Shown here: positions 8,362 to 17,758 of the stretch, piece by piece
How positions within the stretch are numbered: position 1 is the stretch's first letter
Layout: every line of letters starts with the position of its first letter
Translations under genes and position numbers: made by a program
Origin: Gammaproteobacteria bacterium
GTDB lineage: Bacteria; Pseudomonadota; Gammaproteobacteria; GRL18
Assembly (NCBI GenBank): GCA_016744995.1
Contig: JADGDG010000011.1
Span: forward strand, 62,001 to 126,000
Length of the DNA stretch: 64,000 bases
Direction: 5' to 3'
Notes under the pieces: generated by a model
The model's input: only the letters and a program-made list of their open reading frames with translations
Database searches by the model: none
Told to the model about the DNA's origin: nothing

Positions 8362-9854
8362 TTATTATCCTTATAATAATAATTTAAATCCAGTTCTCTG
8401 GCCGCTTTAACATCATCCAGACGTCTGACAGGCAGTTCAAAGGGAGCATCCTTTAATAAATTGGGCGTCTGCTCTGCTTCTTCTCTGATTTTGCTCATGG
8501 TATCTACAAAGGCATCCAGATCATTACAACTTTCAGTTTCTGTCGGCTCAATTAAAAAGCATTCCGGTACTAACAAAGGGAAATAAGTCGTTGGCGCATG
8601 GTAGCCATAATCCAGCAGACGTTTAGCAAAATCCATAGCATTAGTGCCATGCTGTCTGGCTTCTTTACGTAAGGTTAAGATGAACTCATGACTGGCTCGA
8701 CGTTCAGGAAATGCAATTTCAAAACCAGCATCAGACAAGCGCTTTAATAAGTAGTTGGCATTGAGCGTTGCATAGTCTGCTACTCGCTCCATGCCATCAC
8801 GGCCCAATAGGAGTGCATAAATATAGGCACGCAGTAAAATACTGATATTACCCATCCATGCAGAAAGATGACCAATACTTAATGGCAGTTCTTTTTCTGT
8901 GATCCAGCTATAGGTTTTCCCATCATAAGCAACCATTGGCACTGGTAAAAAGGGTTGTAAGCGCTCACTTACTCCTACTGGGCCAGCGCCAGGCCCACCC
9001 CCGCCATGAGGCGTAGAGAAGGTTTTATGCAGATTCATATGAATCACATCAAAGCCCATATCTCCAGGTTTGACTTTTCCTAAGATCGCATTCAAATTGG
9101 CGCCATCATAATAAAGCAAACCTCCAGCTTTATGTATCATATCAGCAATGATTTTAATTTTTCGCTCAAATACACCCAAAGTTGAAGGATTGGTCAGCAT
9201 AATACCTGCGGTTTGAGGGCCAATTATTTTTTCCAGAGCCTCAATATCAATGTCACCCTGCCCATTGGTTGGGATTTCTTTGACCTTGTAACCACACATG
9301 ACAGCTGTTGCTGGATTTGTGCCATGAGCCGCATCGGGTACAATAATTTCACAGCGCTGGGTATCATTATTATTATCATGGTAGGCACGTATCATCGCCA
9401 CACCGGCAAATTCACCCTGAGCACCAGCCATTGGGGTTAGAGAGACCTGCTTCATACCTGTTGCTTCCACCAGCATATTCTGCAAATCAAACATGCAGGA
9501 CATAACCCCCTGGCTCATTGAGGCATGCGCCATTGGATGACGCCCGGCAAGACCCGGAAGTTGCGCCAGTGTATTGCAGGCTCGGGGATTGTACTTCATC
9601 GTACAGGAACCTAATGGATAAAAATGGGTATCAATTGAAAAGTTCTTTTGTGACAGGCGAGTATAGTGGCGAACAACTTGCAGCTCAGCGACCTGAGGCA
9701 GTTCTATTTTTTGTTTTCTCAATACAGATTCAGGCAGATTTTGGCAGACTGCACTGACATCAATATCAGGTGCCAGAGAAGAGCTTAAGCGATTATTATC
9801 TGACAATTCAAAGATGAGGTTTTCAGCTTTTTGTTCAATAATTCGTTTACTCAT
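8358..9854 (-). CDS. gcvPB: glycine dehydrogenase (decarboxylating) subunit 2
   Basis: PLP-binding half of the two-subunit P-protein of the glycine cleavage system, which decarboxylates glycine and passes the aminomethyl group to GcvH lipoate. The 498-residue protein has the PLP lysine at about residue 277 in [21 protein letters not shown], and the conserved [12 protein letters not shown] near residue 80. It overlaps gcvPA upstream and dgkA downstream by four bases each. The split into two subunits, rather than one 950-residue protein, is seen in many sulfur oxidisers and Gram-positives. Confidence 0.96.
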   Translation of the reverse strand: MSKRIIEQKAENLIFELSDNNRLSSSLAPDIDVSAVCQNLPESVLRKQKIELPQVAELQVVRHYTRLSQKNFSIDTHFYPLGSCTMKYNPRACNTLAQLPGLAGRHPMAHASMSQGVMSCMFDLQNMLVEATGMKQVSLTPMAGAQGEFAGVAMIRAYHDNNNDTQRCEIIVPDAAHGTNPATAVMCGYKVKEIPTNGQGDIDIEALEKIIGPQTAGIMLTNPSTLGVFERKIKIIADMIHKAGGLLYYDGANLNAILGKVKPGDMGFDVIHMNLHKTFSTPHGGGGPGAGPVGVSERLQPFLPVPMVAYDGKTYSWITEKELPLSIGHLSAWMGNISILLRAYIYALLLGRDGMERVADYATLNANYLLKRLSDAGFEIAFPERRASHEFILTLRKEARQHGTNAMDFAKRLLDYGYHAPTTYFPLLVPECFLIEPTETESCNDLDAFVDTMSKIREEAEQTPNLLKDAPFELPVRRLDDVKAARELDLNYYYKDNK

Positions 9855-11257
9855 GACTGTGCTCCCCCATCAGTGGTCAGTTCTATATTTCTGAGATGGG
9901 AAAGAACTCGACTCAGGGTATCAGCAAAGAATGTCAGTTCATCTTCTGTTTTTGTTTCAGTAACACAAATCAGTAATAAATTTTTACCGGAGTCAGCTGA
10001 AACATTAATGCCGCCAACAATATCTTCTTCTGCCAGAGCTTCCAGCACAGCATCAATATTCACATCAAGTGAGATAACAAATTCATGAAAGACTTTTTTT
10101 CCAAAAGGAAATTCAACACCTGCCACATCTTCAAGGCCAGAGATTAATTTTTGTGTATTGGCAACACAGGATGCCGCCACTTTTTGCAGACCATCCGCAC
10201 CAAGGAAGGACATATATAAGGTTGCTGCTGTCGCCATCAACCCCTGATTTGTACAAATATTTGAGGTCGCCTTAGAACGACGAATATGCTGCTCACGAGC
10301 CTGTAAAGTCAGGGTAAAGCCGGTTTTACCATCCAGGTCAATGGTACGCCCGACAATGCGTCCGGGCAGTTGCCGCACCAGCTTTTGTTTACAGCCAATA
10401 AAACCAATATAGGCACCTCCTGAAGACAGGGGGATCCCCAGCGGCTGGCCTTCTCCTACGGTGATATCAGCACCAGTTTCACCCCAGTTCCCCGGAGCTT
10501 CCAGCAACGCAAGGGCAATAGGATTCACCAGAGCAATGACCAGGCCACCCTGTTCATGTGCCCAATCTGTTAACTCATGAACCGCTTCAAAATGACCAAA
10601 ATAATTAGGCTGTGGAATGATTAAAGCAGCAAAAGATCCTGCTTGCTCCTTCAGTTGATCAGAATTAATAGTGCCACTGGTACTATCAAAATCAATTAAT
10701 TCCAGAGTAATGCCCTGATTTTTTACAATTGTCTCAACCACCTGACGATAGACTGGTGAAACATTTTTCGGCATCAGAATACGTTTTGATTTGGCTTTGC
10801 GATTGGCACGAACAGACATTAAAACAGCTTCTGCCAAGCCGGATGCACCATCATATAATGAGGCATTAGAGACATCCATTCCCGTCATGCCGGCAATCAT
10901 ACTTTGAAATTCATAGACGACCTGTAATGTCCCCTGACTGGCTTCCGCCTGATAGGGAGTATAAGACGAATAGAATTCACCTCGAGTAGTTATTTCCCAT
11001 ACTGCAGCAGGAATATGATGCTCATAAGCCCCGCCACCGGCGAAGCACATTGGTGTACCATCCTGCATTGCTCTTTCAGTAAGAAGACGTTGCACTGCCA
11101 TCTCAGATTGTCCAACAGGGATTGTATTCAGGCTATTGTTCGCTAAATGTGAACGCAATTCCTGTGGAATTTCATCAAACAACTCATCAATGGAATTTAC
11201 ACCAATGACACTAAGCATGTGTTTTACTTCATCAGGTGTATGGGGAATATAGGGCAT
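9851..11257 (-). CDS. gcvPA: glycine dehydrogenase (decarboxylating) subunit 1
   Basis: Partner subunit of GcvPB, 468 residues, of usual length. Typical blocks are [20 protein letters not shown] at the start, [16 protein letters not shown], and [14 protein letters not shown]. The stop overlaps the gcvPB start by four bases (translational coupling); gcvH lies 24 bases upstream. Lacks the PLP lysine, as expected for subunit 1. Confidence 0.96.
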   Translation of the reverse strand: MPYIPHTPDEVKHMLSVIGVNSIDELFDEIPQELRSHLANNSLNTIPVGQSEMAVQRLLTERAMQDGTPMCFAGGGAYEHHIPAAVWEITTRGEFYSSYTPYQAEASQGTLQVVYEFQSMIAGMTGMDVSNASLYDGASGLAEAVLMSVRANRKAKSKRILMPKNVSPVYRQVVETIVKNQGITLELIDFDSTSGTINSDQLKEQAGSFAALIIPQPNYFGHFEAVHELTDWAHEQGGLVIALVNPIALALLEAPGNWGETGADITVGEGQPLGIPLSSGGAYIGFIGCKQKLVRQLPGRIVGRTIDLDGKTGFTLTLQAREQHIRRSKATSNICTNQGLMATAATLYMSFLGADGLQKVAASCVANTQKLISGLEDVAGVEFPFGKKVFHEFVISLDVNIDAVLEALAEEDIVGGINVSADSGKNLLLICVTETKTEDELTFFADTLSRVLSHLRNIELTTDGGAQS

Positions 11258-11281
11258 TATTTTATCTCAATGTTTTTTCGA

Positions 11282-11677
11282 CTAGTGTGATTCAGACTCA
11301 ACCAGCTCGGCATAATCTTCTGGGCTCATTAAAGCATCAAAGTCATTTTCTTTTAAGGGTTGTATACGAAACAGCCAGCCTTCATGGTAGGCATTGACGT
11401 TAATCTGTTCCGGTGCATCTTCGAGTTCTTCATTAATAGCAATAACTTCACCTTCAATCGGACAATAGATATCTGATGCCGCTTTCACTGATTCAATTAC
11501 GGCACAATCCTGCTCAGCTTCATACTCATCACCAATATCAGGAAGTTCAACAAATACCATGTCGCCTAATAAACCTTGAGCATGATCAGTAATTCCGATA
11601 GTTATAGAACCATCATCTTCAACACGAACCCATTCATGGGATTTTGTATATTTTAAATCTTGAGGGATATCAGTCAT
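11282..11677 (-). CDS. gcvH: glycine cleavage system H protein
   Basis: Lipoate-carrying shuttle protein of the glycine cleavage system, 131 residues. The lipoylation lysine is Lys65 in [12 protein letters not shown], and the start [17 protein letters not shown] is typical. Placed between gcvT and gcvPA; the lipoyl group could be finished by LipA encoded at the head of the same operon. Confidence 0.97.
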   Translation of the reverse strand: MTDIPQDLKYTKSHEWVRVEDDGSITIGITDHAQGLLGDMVFVELPDIGDEYEAEQDCAVIESVKAASDIYCPIEGEVIAINEELEDAPEQINVNAYHEGWLFRIQPLKENDFDALMSPEDYAELVESESH

Positions 11678-11722
11678 TTTTTTTACCTTATTTCTTTAAA
11701 CCTATAATTAATTAAATTCAAA

Positions 11723-12832
11723 CTAATCAACCAGAACCTTACCATGACGAACAAATGGTAATTTAACAATTTTTGCTTCGAGTTGTTTTTTTCGTATAAC
11801 CACCAGACAGGTATCAGCAGCATCTGACGGTACTCTGGCAAAGCCAATAGCCTGTTGCATTGTAGGAGAAAAAGTACCACTGGTCAGCTCCCCGGTCAAT
11901 GCATTATTTTCAATCAAAACTTGCTGATGAGCCCGCAGTACACCTTTACCTTTTAGGATCAAACCCACAAATTTATAGTTCAAGCCCTGCTCTTTTTGCT
12001 TTTCCAGTGCAGAGCGGCCGATAAACTGACGTTTTTCATTGCTAAAATCAACCGTCCAGCTTAAACCACTTTCCAACGGGGATTGTGTTTCATCCATATC
12101 ATTGCCATAAAGATTCATGCCCGCCTCAAGCCTTAAAGTATCTCTGGCACCTAGGCCACAAGGCTTAATACCTGCTTTTGCCAGTTGTCTCCACATTTGC
12201 TCAGCCTGATCATTTGCGCAGACAATTTCAAACCCATCCTCACCCGTATAACCAGTGCGGGCGACAAACATTTCCTTATCAGAGCCGGCATTTATTAGCA
12301 GGGCATTAAAGGGTTTTAAAATCTGTGCCCCTTCAATATCATCGCCCAGCGCTTTAACCGCTAACTCCCGGGCATTAGGCCCCTGCACAGCAATCATAGC
12401 CAGATCATCACGCTCATTAAGATCCACAGCCATATTGCCAATCTGACTTCGCATCCAGGCCAGATCTTTTTCCCGGGTGGAGGAGTTTACAATCACTCTC
12501 ACCCAGGCATCATCCATCGAATAAATAATCAAATCATCGATAACACCACCTTCATGATTCAACATGCAGCTATAGAGGGCCTTACCCGACTTACCAGCAA
12601 TTTTAGCCACATCATTTGCCAGCAGTTTCGCCAAATATTCATTCACTTCGCAGCCACGCAGATCCACAATAGTCATGTGACAGACATCAAACATGCCTCC
12701 ATCGTTTCTGACCTGATGGTGTTCATCAAGTTGTGAACCATAGTGAATCGGCATATTCCAACCGCCAAAATCAACTAGCTTAGCTCCCATTTCCTGATGG
12801 GCTTTAATGATGGGAGTTTCTTTCAGGGTCAT
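11723..12832 (-). CDS. gcvT: aminomethyltransferase (T protein)
   Basis: Transfers the methylene group from GcvH-bound aminomethyl to tetrahydrofolate and releases ammonia. The 369-residue protein shows the usual N-terminal MGAKLVDFGGWNMPIHYGSQ, the folate region with YTGEDGFEI, and LGARDTLRLEAGMNLYGNDM. Start ATG 12832. Second gene of the operon, 77 bases downstream of lipA. Confidence 0.97.
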   Translation of the reverse strand: MTLKETPIIKAHQEMGAKLVDFGGWNMPIHYGSQLDEHHQVRNDGGMFDVCHMTIVDLRGCEVNEYLAKLLANDVAKIAGKSGKALYSCMLNHEGGVIDDLIIYSMDDAWVRVIVNSSTREKDLAWMRSQIGNMAVDLNERDDLAMIAVQGPNARELAVKALGDDIEGAQILKPFNALLINAGSDKEMFVARTGYTGEDGFEIVCANDQAEQMWRQLAKAGIKPCGLGARDTLRLEAGMNLYGNDMDETQSPLESGLSWTVDFSNEKRQFIGRSALEKQKEQGLNYKFVGLILKGKGVLRAHQQVLIENNALTGELTSGTFSPTMQQAIGFARVPSDAADTCLVVIRKKQLEAKIVKLPFVRHGKVLVD

Positions 12833-12909
12833 ATTGTCTGCCTTTGTTATTTATAGCTCTTATATGTAAGGTTAAGTAAGTAATTTATAATTGAGAAAAG
12901 AGTTCGCAA

Positions 12910-13884
12910 TCAATCTTCAGCATGATAAGACGAGCGAACCATTGGACCAGACTTTACCCAGCTGAAACCAAGTTCTTTAGCCATGGTTTCATAAGCAGAG
13001 AATTGTTCCAGAGAGAGATATTGCTTAACCGGAAGATGATATCGGGTGGGCCTTAAATATTGCCCCAAAGCAATGCGATCCACCTGGTTGGCCCGCAGAT
13101 CCCGCATAACCTGATAGACTTCATTTTCAGTTTCACCGAGCCCAAGAATAATGGAGGATTTAGTTTTAACCCCGCTCACTTTCCCGGCAAGTCGAAGCAT
13201 GGCCAATGAACGTTCATATTTACTGCCCTTGCGAACTTCTTTATATAGTGAAGGCACTGTTTCAATATTATGTCCCCAGATCAGAATGACTTCTCTATCA
13301 GAGCTGGGGGCTGTTGCCAGTGCCTGGGTTACCAGATCAACGGCTTTTTCCTGACAATTTCTAAAATCCGGAGTTAAAAATTCAATACCAATGGCTGAAT
13401 TCATTTTTCTTAACTCAATAAACGTATCCGCAAAAATACCCGCACCGCCGTCAGGCAGTTCATCCCGGTTAACAGAGGTCAGCACCACAAAATCCAGTGC
13501 CATTTCGGCAACGGCTTGAGCAATTCGAACCGGCTCTGATTGATCCACAGCTTCCGGCTGCCCAGTTTTTACAGCACAAAAACCACAGGCGCGGGTGCAG
13601 GTATCACCCAGTAACATAAATGTTGCTGTGCCACGATTCCAGCACTCACTTTGGTTGGGACAATGGGCTTCTTCACAGACAGTCACTAGCTTATTATCAC
13701 GAACACTGGCTGCTGTGGAAGCAAAATGGGTTTTATCCGTTAAAGCCTGACGAATAAATGTCGGCATACGACTGCCATTGGGTTTATCTGAATGATCAAA
13801 AACAGGAATGATCCGCTGCGCAGGTGTTTTCCTGTCAGGATTAATTTTGCTCTGCTGCTGTGATGTGTTTGACTCTGTACTCAT
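12910..13884 (-). CDS. lipA: lipoyl synthase
   Basis: Radical SAM enzyme inserting two sulfurs into octanoyl groups on lipoyl domains. With ATG at 13884 the protein has 324 residues; the frame continues 11 codons upstream only to a TTG. The auxiliary cluster motif CEEAHCPNQSEC, the radical SAM motif CTRACGFC and the C-terminal RSSYHAE serine motif are all intact. It is the first gene behind the tandem glycine riboswitch, which places the cofactor-making enzyme and the lipoate-dependent glycine cleavage system under one glycine-sensing leader. An infrequent arrangement, as lipA is usually next to lipB. Confidence 0.96.
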   Translation of the reverse strand: MSTESNTSQQQSKINPDRKTPAQRIIPVFDHSDKPNGSRMPTFIRQALTDKTHFASTAASVRDNKLVTVCEEAHCPNQSECWNRGTATFMLLGDTCTRACGFCAVKTGQPEAVDQSEPVRIAQAVAEMALDFVVLTSVNRDELPDGGAGIFADTFIELRKMNSAIGIEFLTPDFRNCQEKAVDLVTQALATAPSSDREVILIWGHNIETVPSLYKEVRKGSKYERSLAMLRLAGKVSGVKTKSSIILGLGETENEVYQVMRDLRANQVDRIALGQYLRPTRYHLPVKQYLSLEQFSAYETMAKELGFSWVKSGPMVRSSYHAED

Positions 13885-13984
13885 AACCCGGCTTCTGTAA
13901 AGGAATGTGCTGCACAATTAACTAACTCATGACTTGAGCGGCTAAACATATTTATGCAGCCTGTGCTAATTATGAAATAAAGCA

Positions 13985-14205
13985 CCCCTCTGTCCAATTA
14001 CCTGAGAGCTTGAGCCCCTTCGGTGGATTATTAATCACTCTCCAGAGTCAACGAAGCTTGTAAATTGTCTCTAAATCAGACAATCCAAAGCATTGAAATC
14101 CACATAGTTCTGAAACCTGAGCGTTTCCGGGTGAGTTGCGCCTTCGGTGATGATTCAAGCAAGAAGCTATTTTAATCAGGCTCCTGGAATCATTCTCTCC
14201 CATGC
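13985..14205 (-). ncRNA. tandem glycine riboswitch
   Basis: Read on the minus strand, aptamer 1 starts at GGGAGAGA (14194-14201) and contains CACCGAAGGCGCAA and ACGCTCAGG; aptamer 2 starts at CTGGAGAG and contains CACCGAAGGGGCTCAAGCTCTCAGG and ends near GGACAGAGG (13987-13995). These are the conserved cores of the glycine riboswitch in its two-aptamer form. It ends about 100 bases before the lipA start, consistent with translational or transcriptional activation of the glycine cleavage operon by glycine. No clear terminator stem is visible between aptamer 2 and lipA. Confidence 0.95.
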
Positions 14206-14643
14206 AGATGTGCGTTGAATGCTAATAATACCGCTTATTCAAAAGTCAGGCAACTGATTTTATCCAATTTTAATATATCCCAATTTAACAATTCAGCTTA
14301 GCTGAGCAGTTCTTTACATTTCCGCAGGGCTTTCTTGGGCTGAATTTTCGCGGACAGCCATAAATTGTCAATTTTTTTTACAGCAAAATCGAATAGGACA
14401 CTGAAGTGATATTTAAGTGTCATGATTTTTTACACCTGCAATCAACCTAAGCAAAAAAAGTACACTAACTCCCTGAAAAGACATACAAAAGAATTGTGGC
14501 ATAAGAGTTGCTCTATTAATACATGATTATACAGGATCACGTTTATTAAAATAGATTAAATTAAAATGACGCTCTAAGCTCTTTTTATTAAATCAGGCGA
14601 AGTCATTTTCAAGCATAGATTCACAGGAAGAATATAATTAGCT
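14206..14643. other. intergenic region between riboswitch promoter and fimV-like gene
   Basis: Divergent promoter region of 438 bases. It must hold promoters for the leftward glycine operon and the rightward fimV-like gene. AT-rich, no open frame with family resemblance, no clear hairpin or RNA gene. Confidence 0.5.
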
Positions 14644-16377
14644 ATGAAACTTAGGGATAACAATAAACAAACCAAGCCGGCAAGTACTTTGATATTTTTT
14701 CTACTCTTGCTTTTATTGATATTGCCCTCTGCGGCAACGGCACTGGATACCCAACAAACACAGCCGCTATTATCTAAAGCACCTCTTATTACTGACCTGA
14801 ATACTTACGGCCCCATTAGAAGCAATGAAGGACTATGGGATATTTCAGAACAGTTACGTATAAAATCCAATTCAGAAATTACGACACCTCAGATTGCAGT
14901 TGCTCTTTTTGAAAACAACCAAAAAGCCTTTAGAGAGCAGAATATTAATGGTCTTCTCATTGGTGCTGTCCTGATAGTTCCTGCTCAGGAACAGATATTA
15001 AAACGCTCTAAAGCGGATGCCTTCAGTCTTTTTTTACAGCATTGGGAAGTATGGAAAACAACAGAAGCCGGAACAGATGCGGTTATCAATAACACACCGG
15101 TAGAAACATACATAGAAAAAAAAGCTCTTAGCATTAATACAGATACTCTGCCAGCTATCCAGAAGAGTACGATTAAAACATCTCAGCCTTCAGACATTTT
15201 TGAAGAACAACAAATTTTAGTTGAAAATACCTTTGTAAAAGAGTCCGTAAAAGCAACCACTCATAAAATTCAGCTCGAACAGCAGCCAGCTAATAAAACT
15301 CAAGCCCTCAACTTAGTAGCTCAGTCCGAACTTCAAAGCATCTATCAGAAAGCATTACAAAATATTTCAAAAATAGTCCTGACGATTAAACAGCAGCTTG
15401 TATTTTCAATACCAGGCCAACACTCATCCAGATTAGCAGCCCCATTTGCAGTGATATCCATTATAGTCGGACTATCTCTTCTTGCCTCTCTCGTCTGGTT
15501 ATACCGCTGGCAGAAAATTGACCTGAGTGAAATTGGCAGCTTACCTCCCTGTAACAAAAATATAGTTTCAGAGGCATCAGATTCAGAAGCAAATGAAGTT
15601 CAACTGGCTAAAAAAATTACTCAAAACAATGACTCGTTCTGGCTGGCAGAACAAGACGATGATGAAATAATAAGCCATGATGTCTCTGACAACATCACAG
15701 CTCCCGTTAATATCAGTAAATTTATTACTCCAGTCAACACAAAAGATAATAATGCAAAGCCAGGCCGAAAAGGAAAAAATGTATTAGAAGCTGCATTTGG
15801 AAATGAGATTTATACTCAAAAGAACAATCTCATGGAGAAAAATAAACCTAAAGTAAAAGCAGCAACTTTAAGCCAGCCACAAAATAATAAATCAACTAGA
15901 ACGTGTTTGCTTGACTCAATTGAGGAAATACGATTTGTCAATGAAACAACCCGTGACTCAAAAATCAATGCGTTTTTTGATATCACACAAACTGAAAACT
16001 TAGCTGCAGAAATGCTGGCGCATGATTTTACTTACCTCAATAACAATGGAAAAATCGATATTTTTATTCAGGAATTTGATGAGATCATGGTAAATATAAC
16101 TCGCTTTGTCACTCACTTTGATCACACTTCAGAAGAACGGGAAAATATTCTTCAATTTAAATTATCGGTTCATTTTATTAAAATATTATCTGAAATGATG
16201 CAGGCAGATCGCTTAGAGCAGTATTCAACCACGGTCATTGAGTTTTTAGAAGATATATTAATTGGACAGACTCAGATGTCACCAGACATCGGTGATCGCT
16301 TAGTTGGTGTCATTAATTCATATAATGACTATATCAATTCCATAAAAGAAAAGCATTGCAATAGCATCGAGGCCTGA
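14644..16377 (+). CDS. FimV-like pilus/polar hub protein
   Basis: A 577-residue protein with a signal peptide or membrane anchor (LIFFLLLLLLILPSAATA), then the FimV N-terminal domain: YGPIRSNEGLWDISEQL, with NQKAFREQNINGLLIGAVLIVP, a LysM-like peptidoglycan-binding region. A single membrane helix lies at about residues 263-288 (FAVISIIVGLSLLASLVWLYRW), followed by an acidic cytoplasmic part. FimV proteins organise the cell pole for type IV pili and secretion. The usual C-terminal TPR FimV tail is not obvious and the protein is shorter than the roughly 900 residues of Pseudomonas FimV. The C-terminal 120 residues (from about 460) look helical and resemble nothing I recognise. Confidence 0.75.
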   Translation: MKLRDNNKQTKPASTLIFFLLLLLLILPSAATALDTQQTQPLLSKAPLITDLNTYGPIRSNEGLWDISEQLRIKSNSEITTPQIAVALFENNQKAFREQNINGLLIGAVLIVPAQEQILKRSKADAFSLFLQHWEVWKTTEAGTDAVINNTPVETYIEKKALSINTDTLPAIQKSTIKTSQPSDIFEEQQILVENTFVKESVKATTHKIQLEQQPANKTQALNLVAQSELQSIYQKALQNISKIVLTIKQQLVFSIPGQHSSRLAAPFAVISIIVGLSLLASLVWLYRWQKIDLSEIGSLPPCNKNIVSEASDSEANEVQLAKKITQNNDSFWLAEQDDDEIISHDVSDNITAPVNISKFITPVNTKDNNAKPGRKGKNVLEAAFGNEIYTQKNNLMEKNKPKVKAATLSQPQNNKSTRTCLLDSIEEIRFVNETTRDSKINAFFDITQTENLAAEMLAHDFTYLNNNGKIDIFIQEFDEIMVNITRFVTHFDHTSEERENILQFKLSVHFIKILSEMMQADRLEQYSTTVIEFLEDILIGQTQMSPDIGDRLVGVINSYNDYINSIKEKHCNSIEA

Positions 16378-16424
16378 CTTCCCCCGACCCAATGAATGTA
16401 ACAGCAAGCAAACCAGGATAAAAT

Positions 16425-16449
16425 GCAAATGATAAATATTATCATTTGC
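16425..16449. promoter_or_regulatory. Fur box upstream of the iron transporter
   Basis: An almost perfect 25-bp palindrome with arms GCAAATGATAA and TTATCATTTGC, close to the Fur consensus of GATAAT-type repeats. It lies 136 bases before the fbpA-like start, fitting iron-repressed transcription. Confidence 0.8.
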
Positions 16450-16584
16450 AATCACACTTATGTTTCTGTAAAATCTAGTCCATAATCAGACAACTCAATT
16501 CTGACACAATACTAATTTATACTATGCCATTTTTCATAATGCTCAGGGCCTGATCCTGGCAGCCATAATCTGAAGGTTCAAAAG

Positions 16585-17652
16585 ATGTCTTCCAAAAGAA
16601 ATTTAATCCATAAACTTATATCATTCAAAGTCCCGCAACTCAGCTCAATCCTTGCAGGAACACTATTATTGTCGACCTTTACACAGCCTTTATTTGCCAG
16701 TGAAGAAGTAAATCTATACTCCGCCAGAAAAGAAGCATTGATTAAACCCATTCTAGAAACCTTCACCAAAGAGACGGGCATTGAAGTGAACCTAATCACC
16801 GGCAAGGCTGATGCATTGTTACAAAGAATAAAATCTGAAGGTAAAAATACTCATGCTGATGTTTTCATTACCACCGATGCCGGTCGTTTATACCGGGCAA
16901 AAACCGCAGGTGTCCTGCAGATAATTCAATCTGATGTGCTTAATAGCGCTATTCCAGAAAATTTACGTGATCCAGAAGGTTATTGGTATGGCTTATCCAT
17001 GCGTGCCAGACCCATTTTCTATGTCAAAGGAGTAATTGATCCCAAGGAACTCTCCACTTACGAAGCTCTGGCTGATGCTAAATTTAAAGGACGCATATGT
17101 ATTCGTTCATCAAATAATATTTATAATCAGTCTTTAGTCGCTTCAATGCTTGCTGCTGATGGTGCTGAGAAAACCCAGCAATGGACTAATGACTTCGTAA
17201 ATAATTTTGCTCGTAAACCAAAGGGCGGCGATCGTGATCAAATCAAAGGAGCAGCCTCGGGTCAATGCGATATTGCCATTGCTAACACCTATTATTACGG
17301 CCAAATGATAAGCGGTAAAAAAATTGATCAGAAAAAAGCAGCAGAGGCGGTTACTATTTTCTGGCCTAACCAAAAAACACGGGGAACCCACGTCAATGTC
17401 AGTGGAGCCGGAGTCACTAAATATACAACAAACCGTAAAAATGCCCAAAAATTAATTGAGTTTTTAGCCACTAAAAAAGCTCAGCAATGGTATGCTAGTG
17501 CCAACTTTGAATACCCGGTTCGCAAAGATGTTGCAGCGACTGACTTACTTAAGACATGGGGCGATTTCAAAGCCGACACCATTAATTTAAATCAGTTGGG
17601 TGTCAATAATGCTGAAGCAGTAAAGATCATGGATCGTGCAGGTTGGAAGTAA
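16585..17652 (+). CDS. fbpA: iron(III) ABC transporter substrate-binding protein
   Basis: Periplasmic ferric-ion-binding protein of the FbpA/FutA/IdiA family, 355 residues, with a signal peptide ending near TQPLFASEE. The mature part starts EVNLYSARKEALIKPILETF and contains TGKADALLQRIKSEG and NTYYYGQM (paired tyrosines typical for iron binding). Preceded by the Fur box at 16425-16449 and followed by genes for the permease and ATPase. The start ATG 16585 has a weak upstream site (AAGGTTCAAAAG). Confidence 0.92.
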   Translation: MSSKRNLIHKLISFKVPQLSSILAGTLLLSTFTQPLFASEEVNLYSARKEALIKPILETFTKETGIEVNLITGKADALLQRIKSEGKNTHADVFITTDAGRLYRAKTAGVLQIIQSDVLNSAIPENLRDPEGYWYGLSMRARPIFYVKGVIDPKELSTYEALADAKFKGRICIRSSNNIYNQSLVASMLAADGAEKTQQWTNDFVNNFARKPKGGDRDQIKGAASGQCDIAIANTYYYGQMISGKKIDQKKAAEAVTIFWPNQKTRGTHVNVSGAGVTKYTTNRKNAQKLIEFLATKKAQQWYASANFEYPVRKDVAATDLLKTWGDFKADTINLNQLGVNNAEAVKIMDRAGWK

Positions 17653-17758
17653 GTACATTTTTATATTTATAAGTAGTAAGCTAGACTGTGTAATAATCGC
17701 TTTTAGTGTTCTACATAAAAACCGATAAACATAAAAGCTTGCATGTAACCACAATAAT

